Below, one piece after another: positions 53,943 to 62,115 of a DNA stretch of 64,000 nt. A program made the position numbers and the translations under genes. The notes below the pieces were generated by a model. It was not told where the DNA came from, made no database searches, and worked only from the letters and a program-made list of their open reading frames with translations. The DNA comes from Halosimplex pelagicum (GTDB lineage: Archaea; Halobacteriota; Halobacteria; Halobacteriales; Haloarculaceae): the NCBI RefSeq assembly GCF_013415905.1, contig NZ_CP058909.1:1364001-1428000 (forward strand), read 5' to 3'. The stretch's first letter is position 1, and every line of letters begins with the position of its first letter.

Positions 53943-56900
53943 TCACATCTCCTGTGGATATATGGTCTGGATAAATCCGTTCGAACCTACGTAGACAGTG
54001 ACCGGTTTCTTGTCGCTCTCGATTTTAGTTTTGAAGACCGCTTTCCCATTGTCGGTCGTCAGCACTTCGTCCGGGTTCTTGATCGTGTCTCGGATGATGT
54101 TCTGAACGTCTTCATCCGTTTCGACGGAGTCGTATTTGTTCTTTAGATCGCTACTGTGTTTATCTGCGATGTGCTTCCACCCGGTGCCGTCGTCTCCGGG
54201 AACTCCCTTTTGCAGCCATACAACATCGTTATCCAGACCCGGCACGTCCCCCTCCTTTTGAAGCACCCACTTCGTTTCACTGAGGTCCCCGTTGTTCTCG
54301 ACGATATCAAGCAGGTCCTCTCCCTCGATCGCGTCGTCAGTATACGGATCTGCCTCTTTCCTCTCTAACATCTCGAGCATTCGCTCGAAATCCGACTGTT
54401 TCATCTCGTCGTTGTTCAAAAACCTGATCGTGCGAGTCAGGTCGTCCTGATTGAGATCTCCCTTCTCGAAGCGAGTGCTGATCCGCTGGATGTGGTCCGA
54501 ATTGAATTCACCGCTCTCGTATTTCCGTACAACGTGCTCACCGGTCTGCCGGTCGACACGGTTCAGCAATCTCGCACCACTATCACCGGTATCTGAGAGA
54601 TACGTACTGACATCGGCGTCGAGTTCGAGGAGGTTCCGGAGTGCATCATCGTTGGACTCGCCGAGCTCACCGACGAGTTTCAGCCCGGCGCCGTCGGTCT
54701 CCTCGATTAGCTCCGTCGCATCCTGTTTGTACGGGTCATCCAGACCGTCGATCTCTCGGATGGCCGCGACCATCGTCTCTGAATCGACATCGCCGTTCCC
54801 GTACTGCCGGATGATATCCGAGTCTAAATCGCCGTCTTCGTACTTTCGGAGGATCTCCGTACCGGTCTGCTCGTCGACCTGATCGAGCAATTTCCCGCCG
54901 GAGTCACCGGTTTCGGAGAGATACGTACCCACATCGACATCGGACTTACTGGTGTACGTTCGGACCTTCCCCTTGATCTTCCCGCGAACGTCCGGACTGA
55001 CCTTGCTCAGAGCGCCGGTGAACTTGTTCAGATTGAGCTTCGTCAGCCCCTTCGAGACCTTCGAGCCCTTGGCGAGCTTCGAGATGGGGATGACGTACAG
55101 AGAGATCGCCATGCTGCGGTAGCCCGAGTCGTAGCCGTTCTGGAACCACCGCTCCAGCTCCGGCTCGTTGTAGGGGTTCATCGAGCGGCGGTCCCCGGCA
55201 GGAACGCCCCAGGCGTCCTCCTTGATGCCCTCGACGGTCGCCTCGCCGAGCTCGGCTCCGGTCCCGATCGGTTCGTCGAGGAACGCGTTGCCCAGCCGCA
55301 CCAGCGCGTCGACCGTCTGCATCGGATCGACTTCGAGGAGATCGGCCAGCGACTCGCCCTCTTCGACCAGTTTCTCGGCGACGCCGTACTTGAAGCCGCT
55401 CGTGAACGCGTAGCCCTCGGTGTGCGCGCCCGGGAAGTTGTACTCGACGCCAGTGTTCCCGAGGAGGAGTCCGGTGACCAGCTCTTCGGGGATCGAGTTG
55501 ACGCCGGCCGTGACGTAGTCCTGGTCCTCCAGCTCCGACTTGGTCTGGGGGAGCACGATGTGTCGGTCAGTGTCGTCTAGCTCGAAGGTGATCTCGTGCT
55601 GCCAGAGCATCGTCTCCCGCGCGTCGCTCTCGTAGACGGTCGCCACGTAGTGATCGGGCTGGATCCGGTCGAACGAGTACATCCCGTCGTCGCCGGTGGT
55701 CGCGGTCCGCCCGTCGATCTCGACGACGACGTCCTCGACCGGCTCGCCGCCGTCCGCCTGGACCTGCCCCTCCACCTGTAGCAGTTCGGGCACGTCGACG
55801 GCGACGGTGGTCTCCGCTCCGCTGTCGACTTCGCGCCGGAAGCGCTGGTCGAACGCGCCGTCCGCGGACTCGACGCCAAGGAAGTGCTCACCGGCGGGGA
55901 CCCCTTCGAAGGTCGCTCGTCCGTCGGGGCCGACCCGCTTCTCGCGGGCCTCGTTGTCGACCCACACTCGCGCCGTGTAGCCGTCCGCCCGCGACAGGTC
56001 CTCCTCGTCGACGGTGACGACGACGGTTCCTCCGTCGACGGGCGTCGCGGTCGGCGACGCCACCTCGAGCGGGCGCGTGGCGCGGTTGTCCGTCTCGTCG
56101 GACTCATCGATCTCGTCGGTGGGGTCGACGGTCGCGCTCGCGGTCTCGGCGTCGGCCGTCGCCGTCCACTCGAACGTGTAGGTCTCCGAATCGCCGCCCG
56201 AGAGTTCGCCCGTCTCGCGGAAGGTCTCGTCGCCGACCGCGAGTTCGAGTTCCGCTCGGTCGGCGTCGCGTTCGCCGGTGTTTCGAACGTCGACGGCTAG
56301 CTCGACGCTGTCGCCCTCGCGGATCTCGCTGGGCGCGTCGAGCCCCGTGACGACCAGGTTCGGCCGCTCGCGCTCGCCGTAGCGTGCGACCAGGTCGTAG
56401 TCGCGGTCGATGTCCTCGATGGCGAGTTCGCGCTCGTCTTCGTAGAACTCGCCGTCGGCGGTGTACCAGCCCTCGAATCGGTAGCCGTCGGGGGCCGCGG
56501 GCGCGGAGACCGTTACGTCTTCGCCCGCGTCGTACTCGCCGGCGCCGTCGAGCCCGACCGAGACCGGCTCGGAGTCCAGACGAACGGCGTAGGTGACCGC
56601 CCCGAGGGTCACGTCCTCGGTCGCCGTCTCGTCGGCGGTAACCGTGACTCGTCGCTCCGCCGAGTCGTACCCGTCGGCCGTGACCTCTAGCCGCCGATCG
56701 CCGACGGCGACTTCGGTGAACGCGTACTCGCCGTCCCAGTTCGTGCGGACCGTCGTCTCGTCGCCCAACGTCACCTTGGCGCCCTCGACGGGGTCGCCCT
56801 CGGCGTCGGTGACCGTCCCCTCGATCCGCCCGACCGCCTCCGAGACGACGACTCGGTCGGTCCGTCGGTTGTCGGACTCGTCGGCCTCGTCGACCTCGTC

Positions 56901-59900
56901 GGTCACGTCGACCTCGACGGCGAGTTCGTGGGCGCCCGCGTCGAGCGTTCCGACATCGATCCAGTCGGTAGTCGCCGTCTCGCCCGGTTCCAGCTCCCGG
57001 ACGGTCGTGGCGTCGGTGCCGTCGCCGTCGACGCTGAGGACGGTGCGGCTCTCGGCGGCCGGGGCGGTCCCGTCGTTGACGACGGTGTAGCGGACGTCGA
57101 CCCGTTCCTCGCCGGTCGGGTCGGCGGGTCGGATCTCGATGTCCTCGACGGTCAGGTCGGGCCGTCCGGCCCGCTCGTACACGGCGGTGAGGCGATAGTC
57201 GCGGTCGACGCTGCCCAGTTCGTAGGTCGACTCGTCGCTGACCTGCAGACCGTCGGCGTCCTCCCAGTGGCTGAACTCGTGGCCGTCCCGCCGTTCCGGC
57301 GCGGAGACGGACGCTTCCTCGCCTTCGGTGTAGGTGCCGCCCCCGTCGAGCGGGACGGCGACCGGCTCCGAATCGAGGTCAACCGTGTACTCGGCGGGAC
57401 GGTCGACGCGGACCGTCTCCGTGCGTTCGTTGTTGTTCTCGTTCGATTCGTCAACGACGTCGCTGGCGTCGACGGTCGCGTCGGCCTCGTGCGTCCCCGA
57501 GACGGCCTCCCAACCGCGGAACTCGACGGTCGCGGTCTCGCCCGGACCGAGGTCGATGTCCGGCTGTCTAAGCAGGTCGTCGTCGACGAACAGTTCGAGG
57601 TCGAACCCAGTCGCTCGGGCGTCACCGCGGTTCTCGATCTCGACCGCGTAGGTGACCGAGTCGCCGTCGGTCGGCTCGGTGGGTCGCCACGCGATGTCGG
57701 TGATCGTCAGGTCCGGCTCCCCGTCGCGCTCGTACTGGGCGACTAGGTCGTGGTCGGTGGTCAGGTAGTCCAGGGTGAAACTGGCCGTCTCGCGCACGCG
57801 CTCGCCGTCCCGGGTCTCCCAGTGGCTGAACTCGTAGTCGCCGCTCGTTCGGGGGACGCTGACGTCGACCGCGCTGCCGCAGTCGTGGACACCCTCTCCG
57901 CGGGTGTCGACGTCGACCGGTTCGGCGTCCAGCCGGACGGTGTATGACTGCGGGTCCAGCCGGAAGTCCTCGGTCAGCGAGTCGCTGCCGCCGACGGTGA
58001 CCGTCCTCGTGGGGTCGTTGTAGCAGGCGCCCGCGACGACCTCCAGCTCGTACTCGCCGGCGTCGACGCCGGTGAACGAGTAGTCGCCCTGTGAGTCCGT
58101 TCGGGTCTCGGTTCGGGCGTCTAGATACACCCGCGCGCCGGCGATGGGCTCGCCGTCGTCGTCGGTCACGCGACCGGAGACGCTCCCCGCGGTCGCGTCG
58201 ATCGAGAGCGTCTCGGCGTGTCGGTTGTCGGTCTCGCTGGTCTCGTCGATCCGGTCGTCGGGGTCGACGACGGCGGCGATGTCGTGGGACCCGGAGTCGA
58301 ACGACTCGTCACCCATCCAGCCGGTCCGGACGGTGTCGCCGGCGCCGACGCTCACCGTAGCGGGGAAGTCGACGGCGCTCCCGTCGGCGGTGATCCGGAC
58401 CTGCGCGTCGTCGACCGACGCGTCACCCGTGTTCCGGACGGTGGCCCGGAACTCGACCGGTTCGTCGGCGCCGGGATCCGAGGGGCGCCACTCGACGTCG
58501 GTCACTCGCAGGTTCGGCTGCGAGTCGGATACCGAGAAGTCGACGGTCTCCGTGTTGTCGGACTCGTCGCGCTCGTCGACGCTGTCGTGGAAGTCGACCT
58601 CGGCGCTCGCGCTATCGACGCCGGGCGTCGCCGTCCACGCGCCGAGCGAGACCGTCCGCGCGTTGCCGGCAGCGAGGTCGAGGTTCGTCTCGCTGAACGT
58701 CTCCCCGGCCACGTCGAGGCGGACGCCGAAGTCCCCGGCGTCGGCCTCGCCGACGTTCTCGATCCGCACGTCGAAGTCTACGCGGTCGCCGTCCTCGGGC
58801 GTCGATGGATCGGGACGGACGCTCGTGACGACGAGGTTCGGCTTCCGGTCGACGACGGAGATCGATTCGACCGCGCGGTTGTTCGTCTCGTCCTCTTCGT
58901 CGATCCGGTCGTTGTAGTCGATCTCGGCTTCGATCTCGTCGACGCCCTCCTCGGCGCGCCAGTCGAACTCGACGTCGACGGCGTCACCGGGATCGAGATA
59001 GATGTCGTCGTGGCGGAACATGGTGCCACCGGCAGTGACCTCGAGGTCGGCCCCGTTGGCGCGCGATTGGCCGGTGTTGGCCACCTCCGCCGTAATGGTC
59101 GCCGACTCGCCTTCGTCGGGGTTCGACGGCGAGACCTCGAGGTCCTCGAGTTCGAGGTCCGGCTCGCCGGGTTCCGCGTAGACCGCGGTGAGGTCGCGGT
59201 CGGTGTTGACGGTGATCGTCTCGACGGCGTCCGTACTGAACGTCTCGCCCTCGGCCTGCCACTCCTGGAACTCGTAGCCGTCGACGGTCTCGGGGGCCTC
59301 GATGGTCGTCTCCTCGAGACAGCCGAACGTGCCGCCGCCGGAGAGGTACGCGTCGACCGGCTCCGAGTCGAGTCGCACGTCGTACGTGACCCTGTTCAGC
59401 GTGAAGTCGGCGAACGCCGTGTCGCCCTCAGTGACGCTGACGCGTCTGCTCTCGCCGTCGTACTCACAGCCCGCCTGGATCTCCACGTCGTACTCGCCGG
59501 TCGGCACTTCGGAGAACGTGTACTCACCGTTCTCGTCCGTTCGGGTGCCGCTGATCTCGGGGTGGGAGAAGTACACCCGTGCGCCCGTGACGGGCTGGCC
59601 GTCCTCGCCGAGGACCTGCCCGCGAACGGTCCCGTAGCTCCCCTCGACGGACACCGACATCGACCGCTCGTTGTTCCGCTCGTCGGTCTCCGTTTTGTGG
59701 TCGTCGGGGTCGACCTCCACCGTCACCGTGTGCGTCCCCGGTTCGAACTCGTGGTGGCCCGTACACGCCGCGGGCTCCGACTCCCCGGGGCCGACGGTCT
59801 GGGTCACGAACGTCGCGACGTGCTCGCCGTCGACGTAACCAAGCACCTCCACGGACTCCGCGGTCTCGGACCCGTCGTTGTGGATCGTGGTGCAGATATC

Positions 59901-60188
59901 AGTCACTTCGCCCGCGTCCGGATTCGACGGATTGAGACTCACCGACTCGACCGTGAGGTCGATGTCTCTCGACGACTCGGTGTCGTCGACGAGTCCGGCG
60001 GCCAGACCCGTCAGCGTGTGGCTCAGCGGTTCGACGACCGACTGGACGGCACCTGGCTGTCCCTCGCGGTCCGCACCGCCCGATTCGATGTCCGCCGACG
60101 GCGACAGAGCGGACGCTTGCGCGGTCGTCGCGACCGGACTCAACACGATCAGAAGCGTGGCAAACGCTGCGAATGCCCTCGAACCCAT
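53943..60188 (-). CDS. Giant secreted polymorphic-toxin-like protein with BECR-type nuclease tip
   Basis: 2081 residues. Residues 1-27 are a signal peptide. A stalk of modules follows: seven CARDB domains (opening with lines such as PDLELEDLEVSPSNPDEGES), four carboxypeptidase-regulatory domains (VRGQVLGEDGQPVTGARV) and four InlB B-repeat-like domains (VRLDSEPV, then DYRLTAVYE). From about 1545 the sequence changes to a helical pre-toxin with a repeated DVxTYLSxTGDSGxxLLxxV unit. The last about 140 residues hold GTGWKHIADKH (about 2000-2012) and VYVGSNGFIQTIYP, the pattern of barnase-EndoU-ColicinE5-RelE-fold RNases. The likely role is contact- or secretion-delivered antagonism of rival cells. 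Confidence 0.75.
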   Translation of the reverse strand: MGSRAFAAFATLLIVLSPVATTAQASALSPSADIESGGADREGQPGAVQSVVEPLSHTLTGLAAGLVDDTESSRDIDLTVESVSLNPSNPDAGEVTDICTTIHNDGSETAESVEVLGYVDGEHVATFVTQTVGPGESEPAACTGHHEFEPGTHTVTVEVDPDDHKTETDERNNERSMSVSVEGSYGTVRGQVLGEDGQPVTGARVYFSHPEISGTRTDENGEYTFSEVPTGEYDVEIQAGCEYDGESRRVSVTEGDTAFADFTLNRVTYDVRLDSEPVDAYLSGGGTFGCLEETTIEAPETVDGYEFQEWQAEGETFSTDAVETITVNTDRDLTAVYAEPGEPDLELEDLEVSPSNPDEGESATITAEVANTGQSRANGADLEVTAGGTMFRHDDIYLDPGDAVDVEFDWRAEEGVDEIEAEIDYNDRIDEEDETNNRAVESISVVDRKPNLVVTSVRPDPSTPEDGDRVDFDVRIENVGEADAGDFGVRLDVAGETFSETNLDLAAGNARTVSLGAWTATPGVDSASAEVDFHDSVDERDESDNTETVDFSVSDSQPNLRVTDVEWRPSDPGADEPVEFRATVRNTGDASVDDAQVRITADGSAVDFPATVSVGAGDTVRTGWMGDESFDSGSHDIAAVVDPDDRIDETSETDNRHAETLSIDATAGSVSGRVTDDDGEPIAGARVYLDARTETRTDSQGDYSFTGVDAGEYELEVVAGACYNDPTRTVTVGGSDSLTEDFRLDPQSYTVRLDAEPVDVDTRGEGVHDCGSAVDVSVPRTSGDYEFSHWETRDGERVRETASFTLDYLTTDHDLVAQYERDGEPDLTITDIAWRPTEPTDGDSVTYAVEIENRGDARATGFDLELFVDDDLLRQPDIDLGPGETATVEFRGWEAVSGTHEADATVDASDVVDESNENNNERTETVRVDRPAEYTVDLDSEPVAVPLDGGGTYTEGEEASVSAPERRDGHEFSHWEDADGLQVSDESTYELGSVDRDYRLTAVYERAGRPDLTVEDIEIRPADPTGEERVDVRYTVVNDGTAPAAESRTVLSVDGDGTDATTVRELEPGETATTDWIDVGTLDAGAHELAVEVDVTDEVDEADESDNRRTDRVVVSEAVGRIEGTVTDAEGDPVEGAKVTLGDETTVRTNWDGEYAFTEVAVGDRRLEVTADGYDSAERRVTVTADETATEDVTLGAVTYAVRLDSEPVSVGLDGAGEYDAGEDVTVSAPAAPDGYRFEGWYTADGEFYEDERELAIEDIDRDYDLVARYGERERPNLVVTGLDAPSEIREGDSVELAVDVRNTGERDADRAELELAVGDETFRETGELSGGDSETYTFEWTATADAETASATVDPTDEIDESDETDNRATRPLEVASPTATPVDGGTVVVTVDEEDLSRADGYTARVWVDNEAREKRVGPDGRATFEGVPAGEHFLGVESADGAFDQRFRREVDSGAETTVAVDVPELLQVEGQVQADGGEPVEDVVVEIDGRTATTGDDGMYSFDRIQPDHYVATVYESDARETMLWQHEITFELDDTDRHIVLPQTKSELEDQDYVTAGVNSIPEELVTGLLLGNTGVEYNFPGAHTEGYAFTSGFKYGVAEKLVEEGESLADLLEVDPMQTVDALVRLGNAFLDEPIGTGAELGEATVEGIKEDAWGVPAGDRRSMNPYNEPELERWFQNGYDSGYRSMAISLYVIPISKLAKGSKVSKGLTKLNLNKFTGALSKVSPDVRGKIKGKVRTYTSKSDVDVGTYLSETGDSGGKLLDQVDEQTGTEILRKYEDGDLDSDIIRQYGNGDVDSETMVAAIREIDGLDDPYKQDATELIEETDGAGLKLVGELGESNDDALRNLLELDADVSTYLSDTGDSGARLLNRVDRQTGEHVVRKYESGEFNSDHIQRISTRFEKGDLNQDDLTRTIRFLNNDEMKQSDFERMLEMLERKEADPYTDDAIEGEDLLDIVENNGDLSETKWVLQKEGDVPGLDNDVVWLQKGVPGDDGTGWKHIADKHSSDLKNKYDSVETDEDVQNIIRDTIKNPDEVLTTDNGKAVFKTKIESDKKPVTVYVGSNGFIQTIYPQEM

Positions 60189-60507
60189 CTACCCCACCAA
60201 GGTACTATTCGATACGCATCCGCACTATTAAACGATCGGATGGATGACTATATGGCCGCAAACGGGCCAGTATTTCTGACTGTTCTGCACGAATGTCCGG
60301 AACCGCTCCGGTGTGAGGGAGCGGTGGTCCGTCTATGCCTTCCAGCGGTGACCCGAACGGGGACGATCGGACCGCTCTCGATAGCGCTACCGAGCGCTAC
60401 GTTCGGGGACGGCCCCCTCCTAGTAACGTTCAACCGAATCGGCCGGTATCCGTCTCCTATAGGGGGTCCGCGGCGCTCGCCGGCGTCGACGGACTCCGGG
60501 CCTCACC
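60189..60507. promoter_or_regulatory. Divergent promoter region of the toxin-like gene
   Basis: On the minus strand CGTTTAATAG (60224-60233) is a TATA candidate, 36-45 bases ahead of the toxin-gene ATG. CTATAG near 60458-60463 may serve the + gene. No gene is seen. Confidence 0.35.
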
Positions 60508-60951
60508 ATGGTAGACAACGACGCCGACCCGTCGACCCCAGCAGAGACCGTCCACGAAGACTACCCCCTCGACGTGCGCGTCGTCGAGTTCGTCCCCGAC
60601 GGCGCCGAGCGTCCGCAGTACCGCTTCGAGGCGCCCGAACACACCGACATCAGCTTCGCGGACCCGGAGAAGGCGACGCTGTACGCCGACGTGTACTTCG
60701 ACACGAACGGGTTTCAGGAGGAGGGCACCGGCCACCGCGGCGTCCCGCCGGAGGTCGTCCAGGCCGGCCGCGACACGATGGCGGCGTACTTCCTGACGAT
60801 GGCCGGCACCGACACCAACTGGGTCGCCTCCTTCTACGGCAAGAAACCGACGGAGATCGAACGCTACGTCGGCGCCGTCCGCCGGCGCGCCGAGGAGATC
60901 CGAACCGAGGCCGCCGAGCGCGACCTCGAACCGGCGGCTGACGCGGCCTGA
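60508..60951 (+). CDS. Conserved haloarchaeal protein of unknown function
   Basis: 147 residues, acidic and without signal or membrane helix. A compact alpha/beta part (YPLDVRVVEFVPDGAERPQYRFEAPEHTDISFADPEKATLYADVYFDTNGFQEEGTGHRGVPPEVVQAG) is followed by a helical end with GTDTNWVASFYGKKPTEIERYV. Clean codon bias. No domain recognised. It stands alone between the toxin-like gene and dpsA. Confidence 0.7.
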   Translation: MVDNDADPSTPAETVHEDYPLDVRVVEFVPDGAERPQYRFEAPEHTDISFADPEKATLYADVYFDTNGFQEEGTGHRGVPPEVVQAGRDTMAAYFLTMAGTDTNWVASFYGKKPTEIERYVGAVRRRAEEIRTEAAERDLEPAADAA

Positions 60952-61113
60952 GCGCCATCTCGTCCCGAGCGCCGTCTCGTTTTTCCCGCCAACTCGCCCG
61001 ACGGTAGCCGCAGCGATTCAGTTCTCGTCCGCTACAGTCGACCACTACCCCGTATCCCCATGATTCCCCGCCGCTTCTCGACCTGCCCGTCACCGGGCCG
61101 CCCCCCGAACCCC

Positions 61114-61157
61114 GGTTTAGGCCGTCCGAAAAATGTCTGGATCTTGAAAAGTTATAA
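61114..61157 (+). promoter_or_regulatory. dpsA promoter
   Basis: The TATA element TTATAA (61152-61157) lies 29-34 bases ahead of ATG 61186. TTTAGG upstream (about 61115) is a half-site of the metal-repressor palindromes at 62065 and 63651, but only a half. Confidence 0.35.
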
Positions 61158-61185
61158 GTGACTCAGGCGCGAACTACCGCTTGCA

Positions 61186-61731
61186 ATGAGCACCCAGAAG
61201 ACCGTCCGACAGGAGGCTGGGACAGTCGGAGAGAACCCGGTTCGACTCGACGAGGAGAAGGCGGCGCAGGTCATCGAGGCGCTGAACGCGGACCTGGCCG
61301 ACGCGTACGTGCTGTACCACCAGCTCCACAAGCACCACTGGAACGTCGAGGGCGCGGAGTTCCGTGACGTCCACGTGTGGCTGCAGGAGGCCTACGAGGA
61401 CGTCGAGGCGGCCGCCGACGAACTCGCCGAGCGACTGCAGGCGATCGGGGGCGTCCCGCACGCGAGCATGCCCGCGCTCTCCGAGAACGCCACCGTCGAA
61501 CCGGAGGACGAGGACGTCTACGACATCCGGACCTCCTTCGAGAACGACCTGGAGATGTACGGCGACATCATCGAGAGCTACCGCGAGCACATCGAACTCG
61601 CCGAGGGCCTCGGCGACCACGCCACCGCGCAGATGCTCCGCGAACAGCTCGAAGACCTCGAGGAACACGCCCACGTCATCGACCACTACCTCGAAGACGA
61701 CACCCTCGTCACCGACGCCGCGATGAACTGA
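61186..61731 (+). CDS. dpsA: DpsA-type ferritin-like DNA protection protein
   Basis: 181 residues. Four-helix Dps/ferritin fold with LADAYVLYHQLHKHHWNVEGAEFRDVHVWLQEAYEDVEAAADELAERL, containing the paired His, Asp and Glu of the inter-subunit ferroxidase centre (HKHHWNVEG, HVWLQEAYED). The Dps dodecamer stores iron and protects DNA from oxidative damage. The N-terminal about 18 residues are a disordered tail. Length and order match haloarchaeal DpsA. Confidence 0.9.
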   Translation: MSTQKTVRQEAGTVGENPVRLDEEKAAQVIEALNADLADAYVLYHQLHKHHWNVEGAEFRDVHVWLQEAYEDVEAAADELAERLQAIGGVPHASMPALSENATVEPEDEDVYDIRTSFENDLEMYGDIIESYREHIELAEGLGDHATAQMLREQLEDLEEHAHVIDHYLEDDTLVTDAAMN

Positions 61732-61888
61732 TCGGCCCGCGCAGAATCACCCGCCCGAGACGAACCGATTTTCCGTCGATCCGTCCGAGTAGCTGCAGGT
61801 CGCTCCCGAGTTCCGACTCACACCCGCGTTCCGGGTCGCTCCCGAGTTCCGGATCCCTCTCGCTCGCCCGGACTCGGGGGCGCTCCCG

Positions 61889-62056
61889 CTACCGCGTCAC
61901 GTCGACCGTCGCGTCGCTGGCGATCCACCCGTCGGTGTTCCCCGATTCGAGAAAGACGGAGGTCCCGGGAGCGCCCTCGCAGACGGAGATCTCGGGTCGA
62001 TCGCGCGGTTCCACGTCGGGCGTGGCGGCGACGTGCGACTGTGTGCCGGCGGCCAT
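61889..62056 (-). CDS. Small acidic protein, DUF7331-like, not recorded by length-cutoff gene finding
   Basis: 55 residues, ATG 62056 to TAG 61889. It reads MAAGTQSHVAATPDVEPRDR..., then TSVFLESGNTDGWIASDATVDVTR. The ending (ENP/SGN-x-D-x-WI-x-x-D-x-x-V) recalls small haloarchaeal DUF7331-like proteins. Support: acidic composition, good codon bias, a TATA element (TTTATC, minus strand, about 62085) about 28 bases ahead and a metal-repressor-type palindrome directly over its promoter. Confidence 0.6.
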   Translation of the reverse strand: MAAGTQSHVAATPDVEPRDRPEISVCEGAPGTSVFLESGNTDGWIASDATVDVTR

Positions 62057-62064
62057 TACGAGCG

Positions 62065-62080
62065 TTTAGGCATACCTAAA
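62065..62080. promoter_or_regulatory. DtxR/SirR-type operator, small-gene promoter
   Basis: TTTAGGCATACCTAAA, a perfect six-base palindrome about a four-base centre. It resembles the DtxR/IdeR consensus TTAGGTTAGCCTAACCTAA in its TTAGG...CCTAA arms. It overlaps the promoter of the gene at 61889-62056. Confidence 0.6.
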
Positions 62081-62115
62081 AGATAAAGGATGCGGTTCGG
62101 GCGCGGGGCTTCGCC

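Noticed and set aside
58218..60941. 907-residue open frame on the + strand
   Set aside because: It is antisense to the giant CARDB protein, whose repeats and signal peptide are clear. The frame is an effect of high GC3 and lacks recognisable domains.
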